Assembly (NCBI GenBank): GCA_020796225.1
Contig: CM036753.1
Location: 75,877,865-75,941,864 of the forward strand
Length of the DNA: 64,000 bases
Direction of reading: 5' to 3'
Source: Arion vulgaris
Taxonomy: Eukaryota > Mollusca > Gastropoda > Stylommatophora > Arionidae
Shown here piece after piece: positions 56,109 through 64,000 of this stretch. The notes beneath the pieces were generated by a model, which ran no database searches, was not told the DNA's origin, and saw nothing but the letters and a program-made list of their open reading frames with translations. Each line of letters begins with the position of its first letter. Within the stretch, counting starts at the first letter, position 1. The position numbers and the translations under genes are program-made.

Positions 56109-56540
56109 CACATAGACCCCTACCTGTAGTCTATGATCAGTATGAAATTGGTAGCCTGAAATCTTCAAAGGAATATCACATATCCACATAGACCCCTACC
56201 TGTAGTCTATGATCAGTATGAAATTGGTAGCCTGAAATCTTCAAAGGAATATCACATATCCACATAGACCCCTACCTGTAGTCTATGATCAGTATGAAAT
56301 TGGTAGCCTGAAATCTTCAAAGGAATATCACATATCCACATAGACCTACCTTAGTCTATGATCAGTAGAAATTGGTAGCCTGAAATCTCAAAGGAATAGC
56401 ACATATCCACATAGACCCCTACCTGTAGTCTATGATCAGTATGAAATTGGTAGCCTGAAATCTTCAAAGGAATATCACATATCCACATAGACCCCTACCT
56501 GTAGTCTATGATCAGTATGAAATTGGTAGCCTGAAATCCG
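56089..56540. repeat. 76-bp tandem array including a SINE-2 head
   Basis: About six copies of caaaggaatatcacatatcc, acatagacccctacctgtag, tctatgatcagtatgaaatt, ggtagcctgaaatctt. The first unit overlaps the SINE-2 head, so the reversed A-box segment is copied in every unit. The fourth unit (56330-56400) carries small deletions. Confidence 0.92.
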
Positions 56541-56851
56541 TACGGAATATGGAGACTACAAACCATACGGGATCTTGAGCCCAGAAGTAATCTGTTATAT
56601 TAAGTGTAACATGTAGTCAGTATAACATCACTAGTAACAGATCTGCATATAAACATTATAATATAACAATACACTAACACAATATCTAAGAATTAGCATG
56701 TGAAGAAAAAACAAACCGCCAACAGCATGAATTAGAACTAAGAACATAAACAAGAAGTAGGTGGCAAGTAACTAGTAACAGCAAAACATAAAAAGTTAAC
56801 AGCAGTGAAAGATAAAGAACTAACAACAAATGCACCATAATTGATGCAAGT
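56541..56851. other. A-rich single-copy intronic sequence
   Basis: Nothing recognised. Confidence 0.4.
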
Positions 56852-57105
56852 GCCACTCGTTTGGTGCCGGGGCCCGCAAAGAATAGTACCACTACGACCT
56901 ACAATGCATGTCGTAGGAGGTGACTGATGTAGGCTCTAGGGATGCTACCTCAGTAAATAAAAAGCAGCGCAGAAATCGGATGTGCTGGCATACTTGTAGG
57001 TGCATTAACTGGCACAACGTACAATCGCTCTTAGGTTCAGATCACATACAAATCACACAGAGCGGTTGACATGTGGTCGATATGCAGCTTTCGAAGAAGA
57101 AGAAA
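56852..57105 (+). mobile_element. SINE-4 copy
   Basis: ctcgtttggtgccggggccc, ttgtaggtgcattaactggc, acatacaaatcacacagagc, tatgcagctttcgaagaaga. Its tail abuts the tail of the reversed LINE-C. Confidence 0.85.
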
Positions 57106-57395
57106 AAGATGCCAGTTCATTCAGCGACCTTCCTCTTCCTCTTCTTCTTCTTCACCTTTCAGTTCCCATAGGAGCAGAGGTCATTAACAAACTTTCTTCC
57201 AGCTCTTCCTCTCTCTTGCCATCCCTTCCAATTCTTTCCGTGTTTTACCTACCCTTTTAACATCAGTCTTCAGCTCTCTTCTCCTGGTATGTCTAGGCAT
57301 TCCCCTACTCCTCTTTCCCTGCGGGTCCAAAACAGTGCCTGTCTTGCAATGCTTCCTGTCGGTCTTCTCAGTATGTCTTATTGACCTAATAATGC
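57106..57395 (-). pseudogene. LINE-C 3' end
   Basis: The - strand frame 57399-57184 reads EKTDRKHCKTGTVLDPQGKR, SRGMPRHTRRRELKTDVKRV, GKTRKELEGMARERKSWKKV C. It is followed by gacctctgctcctatgggaa and a GAA-rich tail. The clearest LINE-C C-terminus in the window. Confidence 0.85.
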
Positions 57396-57534
57396 ACATT
57401 ATGAGCTAGGAAAAGTGACAACGTCGGAGCACTTACACAGTAACTTCAGCGACGATTCAGTAAAAATCGAGTGGTCTAGTGCTTGAACCACTGTCCACTG
57501 GTGCGCAAATTTAGTTGACTGTTACTGAACTGAC

Positions 57535-57800
57535 TTTGAAAGTAAACAGTAACAGTAGAGTAACAATATTACAGTAAATAGGGTAACAATATTACAGTAA
57601 ATAGGGTAACAATATTACAGTAAATAGAATAACAATATTACATTAAATAGAGAAACAATATTACAGTAAATAGAGAAACAATATTACAGTAAATAAAGAA
57701 ACAATATTACAGTAAATAGACTAACAATATGACAGTAAATAGACTAACAATTTTACAGTAAATAGAGTAACAATATTACAGTAAATAGAGTAACAATGAA
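57535..57800. repeat. 23-bp tandem array
   Basis: About eleven copies of tagggtaacaatattacagt aaa with a-g variants, about 180 bp upstream of the COE exon. Confidence 0.93.
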
Positions 57801-57918
57801 AGAAGATAATTCATAAACAACAGTAGTGAGTCAACAGGAAATAGTAAATATAACACAAAAACCCTAACATCAACAGATACTACCAATAGACTCGTATATC
57901 AGAAGGTTAACCAGATAA

Positions 57919-58714
<796 letters not shown>

Positions 58715-58860
58715 TATTAACAATGCCACCAGGGACTCTATCGTATTGATGCCACGGAGCACGTGCACTGTCGCTGAGATCTTCCTGTGTAAGACAAAGA
58801 TATAAGAAAACTTGGTTATTTACCGAAGTGCAATGATTATGGTGATATCAATCAATCAAT
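58715..58860 (+). mobile_element. SINE-1 3' half
   Basis: ggagcacgtgcactgtcgct, gagatcttcctgtgtaagac, gtgcaatgattatggtgata, tcaatcaatcaat; its tail is the start of the 42-bp array. Confidence 0.82.
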
Positions 58861-60815
58861 TAATAGTACAGCTCACCAAATATGACTGATTGATCAATCA
58901 ATTAATAGTACAACTCACCAAATATGACTGATTGATTTAATCAATTAATAGTACAACTCACCAAATATGACTGATTGTTCAATCAATTAATAGTACAACT
59001 CACCAAATATGACTGATTGATTTAATCAATTAATAGTACAACTCACCAAATATGACTGATTGATCAATCAATTAATAGTACAACTCTTTATTTTTCAAAT
59101 ATCTGACTGATTGTTCAATCAATTAATAGTACAACTCACCAAATATGACTGATTGATCAATCAATTAATAGTACAACTCACCAAATATGACTGATTGTTC
59201 AATCAATTAATAGTACAACTCACCAAATATAACTGATTGATCAATCAATTAATAGTACAACTCACCAAATATGACTGATTGTTCAATCAATTAATAGTAC
59301 AACTCACCAAATATGACTGATTGATCAATCAATTAATGGTACAACTCACCAAATATGACTGATTGTTCAATCAATTAATAGTACAACTCACCAAATATGA
59401 CTGATTGATCAATCAATTAATAGTACAACTCACCAAATATGACTGATTGATCAATCAATTAATAGTACAACTCACCAAATATGACTGATTGTTATCATTA
59501 ATTATCACAATAAATGTTTTGCTTAATGGTACAACTGATTACTTGTTGAGTTCATCTTTGTCAAACGGAACATGCTGATTGTAGTATTAATATGTCAATC
59601 TCGTATACTAGAGATTTTTAATGATACCCACCTGATGATTGATCACCATGACAGCAGTCCTAAGAATATGACTGATTCATCCAACTGTACAACTGCACAA
59701 ATATGACATTGTCTCATTAGGCAAGCTCACTAACCATACGATGATTGTTCAATCAATAATTCACCATCATAATATCTGATTGTCAGTAATTATGGCAATC
59801 ACCAATATGACTGATTGTTCAATCATAATGTACAACTCACCAAATATGACTGATTGATCATCAATTAATAGACAACTCACAAATATGACTGATTGTTCAA
59901 TCAATCAATAGTACAACTCACCAAATATGACTGATTGTTCAATCAATCAATAGTACAACTCACCAAATATGACTGATTGTTCAATCAATTAATAGTACAA
60001 CTCACCAAATATGACTGATTGTTCAATCAATTAATAGTACAACTCACCAAATATGATTGATTGTTCAATCAATAGTACAACTCACCAAATATGACTGATT
60101 GTTCAATCAATTAATAGTACAACTCACCAAATATGACTGATTGATCAATCAATTAATAGTACAACTCACCAAATACGACTGATTGTTCAATAAATTAATA
60201 GTACAACTCACCAAATATGACTGATTGATCAATCAATTAATAGTACAACTCACCAAATATGACTGATTGATCAATCAATTAATAGTACAACTCACCAAAT
60301 ATGACTGATTGTTCAATCAATCAATAGTACAACTCACCAAATATGACTGATTGTTCAATCAATCAATAGTACAACTCACCAAATATGACTGATTGTTCAA
60401 TCAATTAATAGTACAACTCACCAAATAATATGACTGATTGTTCAATCAATTAATAGTACAATTCACCAAATATGACTGATTGTTCAATCAATTAATAGTA
60501 CAACTCACCAAATATGACTGATTGTTCAATCAATTAATAGTACAACTCACCAAATATGACTGATTGATCAATCAATTAATAGCACAACTCACCAAATATG
60601 ACTGATTGTTCAATCAATTAATAGTACAACTCACCAAATATGACTGATTGTTCAATCAATTAATAGTACAACTCACCAAATATGACTGATTGTTCAATCA
60701 ATTAATAGTACAACTCACCAAATATGACTGTTTGATCAATCAATTAATAGTACAACTCACCAAATATGACTTATTGATCAATCAATTAATAGTACAACTC
60801 ACCAAATATGACTGA
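58850..60815. repeat. 42-bp tandem array, about 45 copies
   Basis: Unit gatcaatcaattaatagtac, aactcaccaaatatgactga, tt. Two main alternating variants (gatcaatc / gttcaatc). A corrupted non-repeat patch at 59485-59860 is described in findings. Confidence 0.96.
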
Positions 60816-60839
60816 TTGTTTGTCTTATTATTATCAAAA

Positions 60840-61092
60840 TGCTTTGCTAATGGTAAACTGTGTTACGTTGTTGAGTTACGCATTTTTCTTTGTCCAAACG
60901 GAACATGCTGGATGTGTGGTATACATCATGTCGATCGTCTGTACTACTCAGGATTTTTCTGATACCCACCTGAGGTTGAGTCACCATGACAGCAGTCCGG
61001 TTAGAAATAGATTCCACTCCAACTGTGGAAGTTGACACTTGGACCACTCGTCTATTAGGCAAGTGCACTAACCACTACGCAATATCTGTTCT
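60840..61092 (-). mobile_element. tRNA-headed SINE, SINE-7-like
   Basis: On the - strand: cgtagtggttagtgcacttg head (A box), then body with gtgactcaacctcaggtggg. Partial similarity in layout to SINE-7 (63178 and 63718); the B box is weak. Confidence 0.45.
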
Positions 61093-61914
61093 AACAAGAA
61101 ATCTGCACCATACATAACATCTGGTCTTGTAGTGATATTCGTGGTAGCAGCAATTTGTAGTGCATGCTGAGATTGTAGGATCACGCGTAAGCCGTTTCTT
61201 ATGATCTACTTGGTAGGAAAGCACAGATCAAAGTTACGTTCCAGATCATTAGAGTCGCGTGTTCCTGACAGGTGAAAGTGTTAACATGGTCGTAGTGATC
61301 AAAGATACGTTCCAGAGCATTAGATTCTCGTGTCCGTGACAGGTGATCATGTTAACATAGTCAAATAAATGTTTACCTGTAAAATAACACAGAATGTATG
61401 TAATGGGGAGTCGGCGTATCAGAGTGACAGCGCGATAGATTCAACAACTTCCACAGTTGGTTCAAATCCATTAGTCCATTAACTTCTTAGTTCATCCAGT
61501 TGAAAATTTGATCCTGCTATTTTTTTCCGTTGTAGTAAAATTCAGTATGTTCACTGTAGCTACTGTGTAGGTTCTCTTCCACTGACTCTTTTAGTAAGTT
61601 GCAGGGGACTGTGCACTTTTGGGGATGTATTGAGTACAGTAACGTCGATTCATTCTATGTTGTCAGAATGTTGCGATATGTTGTGGTGATCACGTCCAGT
61701 GTATATATCTATGTATATACAAACTTTCAAAATGCAACACGGAAGCCGTTGAAATGTAATATAACAGATGTATAGTACGAGTTTTATGCTAAAGGAAAGA
61801 AACAAATAATAACGTTTTAGTAAATGTGGCTGAAACTAATTAGAAAATCCTATTTTTACACATTCAGAAGAATAAGGGGTGTTGAAAATTGTGCTAGAAG
61901 TTACAGTTGAAAGT
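61093..61914. other. single-copy intronic sequence with a ~66-bp duplication
   Basis: gatcaaagttacgttccaga (about 61217) and gatcaaagatacgttccaga (about 61288) start two tandem units to about 61350. The rest is unrecognised. Confidence 0.5.
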
Positions 61915-63150
61915 AATAGAACATTAGAATAAAAGACGATGAAAGTAATAGAACATTAGAATAAAAAGACAATGAAAGTAATAGAACATTAGAATAAAAA
62001 GACAATGAAAGTAAAGAACATTAGAATAGAAAGACATAATGAAAGTAATAGAACATTAGAATAGAAAGACATAATGAAAGTAAGAGAACATTAGATAGAA
62101 AGACATATGAAAGTAAGAGAACATTAGAATTAGAAAGACATATGAAAGTAATAGAACATTAGAATAGAAAGACATAATGAAAGTAAGAGAACATTAGAAT
62201 AGAAAGACATAATGAAAGTAAGAGAACATTAGAATAGAAAGACACGATGAAAGTAATAGAACATTAGAATTTGAAAGACATAATGAAAGTAAGAGAACAT
62301 TAGAATAGAAAGACATAATGAAAGTAAAAACATTAGAATAAAAGACATATGAAAGTAAAGAACATTAGAATAGAAAGACATAATGAAAGTAATTGAACAT
62401 TAGAATAGAAAGACATAATGAAAGTAATAGAACATTAGAATAGAAAGACATAATGAAAGTAATATAATTTAGAATTAGAAAGACATATGAACGTAATGAG
62501 AACATTAGAATAGAAAGACATAAGAAAGTAAGAGAACATTAGAATTTGAAAGACAAATGAAGTAAGAGAACATTAGAATAGAAAGACACTGATGAAAGTA
62601 AAGAATTTAGAATTAGAAAGACATAATGAACAGTAAAGAACATTAGAATAGAAAGACAATGAATGAATAGAACATTAATAGAAAGACATAATGAAAGTAA
62701 GAGACATTAGAATAGAAAGACACGATGAAAGTAAGAGAACATTAGAATAGAAAGACATAATGAAAGTAAGAGAACATTAGAATAGAAAGACACGATGAAA
62801 GTAAGAGAACATTAGAATAGAAAGACATAATGAAAGTAAGAGAACATTAGAATAGAAAGACATAATGAAAGTAATAGAACATTAGATTAGAAAGACGTGA
62901 TGAAAGTAATAGAACATTAGATTAGAAAGACGTGATGAAAGTAATAGAACATTAGAATAAAAAGACATAATGAAAGTAAGAGAACATTAGATTAGAAAGA
63001 CACAATAAACGTAATAGAACATTAGAATAGAAAGACGTGATGAAAGTAATATAATTTTAGAATAGAAAGACACGATGAAAGTAATAGAACATTAGAATAG
63101 AAAGACGTGATGAAAGTAATATAATTTTAGAATAGAAAGACAAAACAAGA
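61915..63150. repeat. 35-bp tandem array, about 35 copies
   Basis: Unit gaaagtaatagaacattaga, atagaaagacataat. Variants: aatag/aagag, acgatg/ataatg/gtgatg. Indel-rich at about 62020-62700. Confidence 0.95.
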
Positions 63151-63177
63151 ATATGAATAGTTACCCAAACACTGTCT

Positions 63178-63465
63178 CAAAATGAGAGTCGATATTGTCT
63201 AGTGGTAGGTGCACTTGCGTTGTAGGTATGTGGGTCCCAGGATCACAATTTACAGTGAGAGTCGAATTCTTCCCGACCTTAAACACTCTCACGTCGATCC
63301 CAGTTGGACTCCAGAGAAATATTAGGAAGTAGAGGCAGTTGATGGGATGTCACATCACATATCGTCTACCGAAGTTCATAGATAAAAATACAGACCTAAC
63401 ACCGTATTCAGATTTATACCTCATGGTATGAAAACGTGTTCTTTTTTGTCTAAAATGTGTCTAAA
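63178..63465 (+). mobile_element. SINE-7 copy
   Basis: tattgtctagtggtaggtgc (A box), tatgtgggtcccaggatcac (B box), cttcccgaccttaaacactc, acagacctaacaccgtattc, cctcatggtatgaaa. Same order as the copy at 63718. Confidence 0.75.
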
Positions 63466-63690
63466 GGCACAGGATTGACTTCATCGCAACCGTGTTTCCC
63501 CATATGACTCCGTCCCTGTCGGTAGAAATGGCACACCATTTTCCAAGAGTGTTGCACAAAGCACGGAATCCGTAGCTCCGACAACAATCCTAGAGGTCAC
63601 ATGAAATAATTGAACATGTGACTCGGTCCAGATTAAAACCCACAATCTTCAGAACTACAGACAGACGTCTTAACCACTTTCATTGCAATA
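63466..63690 (-). mobile_element. SINE-2 copy between two SINE-7 copies
   Basis: catatgactccgtccctgtc, ccaagagtgttgcacaaagc, gtccagattaaaacccacaa (B box), gtcttaaccactttcattg (A box). Confidence 0.82.
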
Positions 63691-63717
63691 ATTTTCCAAT
63701 ACCAAGACGTTAATAGA

Positions 63718-63990
63718 AGAGCCGCGGTAGCGTAGTTGTTAGTGAACTCGCTTCTCAAGGCTGGTGGTCTGGGTTCAACTCCCGCAGTGCGCGTGAAATT
63801 TTCCCGACCGCGACGGCTCTCAGGTCGACCCAGCCTCAACTGGGTACCAGACATGTTCTGGGAAAGTAAAGGCGGCCGGCGTGATGCTGACCACATCACC
63901 CATCGTGTGCCGACGGTCAATGAAAATACAGGCCTAACACTGTATTGCCCTATATACCAAGAGGTATGAAAGGGTTCCTTTACTTTTTTA
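63718..63990 (+). mobile_element. SINE-7 copy, best preserved
   Basis: gccgcggtagcgtagttgtt (A box), tctgggttcaactcccgcag (B box), ttcccgaccgcgacggctct, tgaccacatcacccatcgtg, acaggcctaacactgtattg, ending in a T-rich stretch. A tRNA-derived SINE head with good promoter spacing. Confidence 0.8.
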
Positions 63991-64000
63991 AAGACGTTAA

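Noticed and set aside
63718..63790. tRNA gene
   Set aside because: Good A and B boxes but no closing acceptor stem, and the body continues as a repeated SINE-7.

Overview
This window is eukaryotic, AT-rich (roughly two thirds A+T by eye) and almost entirely non-coding. It comes from a repeat-dense invertebrate animal genome. The only protein-coding gene I can identify is the 5' part of a COE/EBF (Collier/Olf-1/EBF; knot in Drosophila) transcription factor on the + strand. Its N-terminal coding exon is at about 51612-51814, and the exon that opens the DNA-binding domain is at 57983-58133 or 58138. The gene continues beyond base 64000. The exon sequence and the many tRNA-headed SINEs suggest a protostome, perhaps a lophotrochozoan such as a mollusc, but I cannot fix the phylum. 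Family labels used below (SINE-1 to SINE-11, LINE-A to LINE-K) are local to this window. I defined them by comparing copies within the window and did not search any database. Comparisons with mammalian EBF1 and with LINE C-termini are from memory.  Layout. 1-41.8 kb is the presumed 5' flank of the gene. It is filled with SINEs, 5'-truncated LINE 3' ends and long minisatellites. The main arrays are 29 bp at 7.9-8.7 kb, 31 bp at 19.3-20.1 kb, 43 bp at 20.2-20.6 kb, 36 bp at 25.9-26.7 kb, a 43-bp array of about 66 copies at 28.6-31.4 kb, and 100 bp at 36.1-36.6 kb. 41.85-42.24 kb is a GC-rich, repeat-free island with two inverted CCAAT boxes and a splice-donor-like end; it is the best candidate for the COE promoter and a non-coding first exon. 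42.2-51.6 kb would then be a 5' intron, again with SINEs and LINEs and a 35-bp array at 43.6-44.1 kb. 51.6-58.1 kb holds two coding exons around a 6.2-kb repeat-filled intron. 58.1-64 kb is the start of the next intron, dominated by a 42-bp array (58.85-60.8 kb) and a 35-bp array (61.9-63.15 kb).  How the parts relate. All recognised LINE pieces are C-terminal ends of ORF2-type reverse transcriptases (region after the RT palm, GRPRKRW-like basic motif, a terminal DR..W motif, sometimes a zinc knuckle), so all are dead 5'-truncated copies. LINE-G and SINE-4, -5 and -8 end in the same (GAA)n tail, which suggests shared mobilisation. The most striking pattern is that many minisatellites grow out of transposable elements. 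The 43-bp arrays at 20.2 and 28.6 kb lie inside LINE C-terminal coding sequence. The 42-bp array starts at a SINE tail. Arrays at 0, 35.8, 38.3 and 56.1 kb amplify the tRNA-like head (A-box region) of SINEs. Several arrays have clean edges and an indel-riddled middle, which looks like unpolished long-read consensus, so array lengths should not be trusted. No CRISPR arrays, operons, tRNA or rRNA genes were found.
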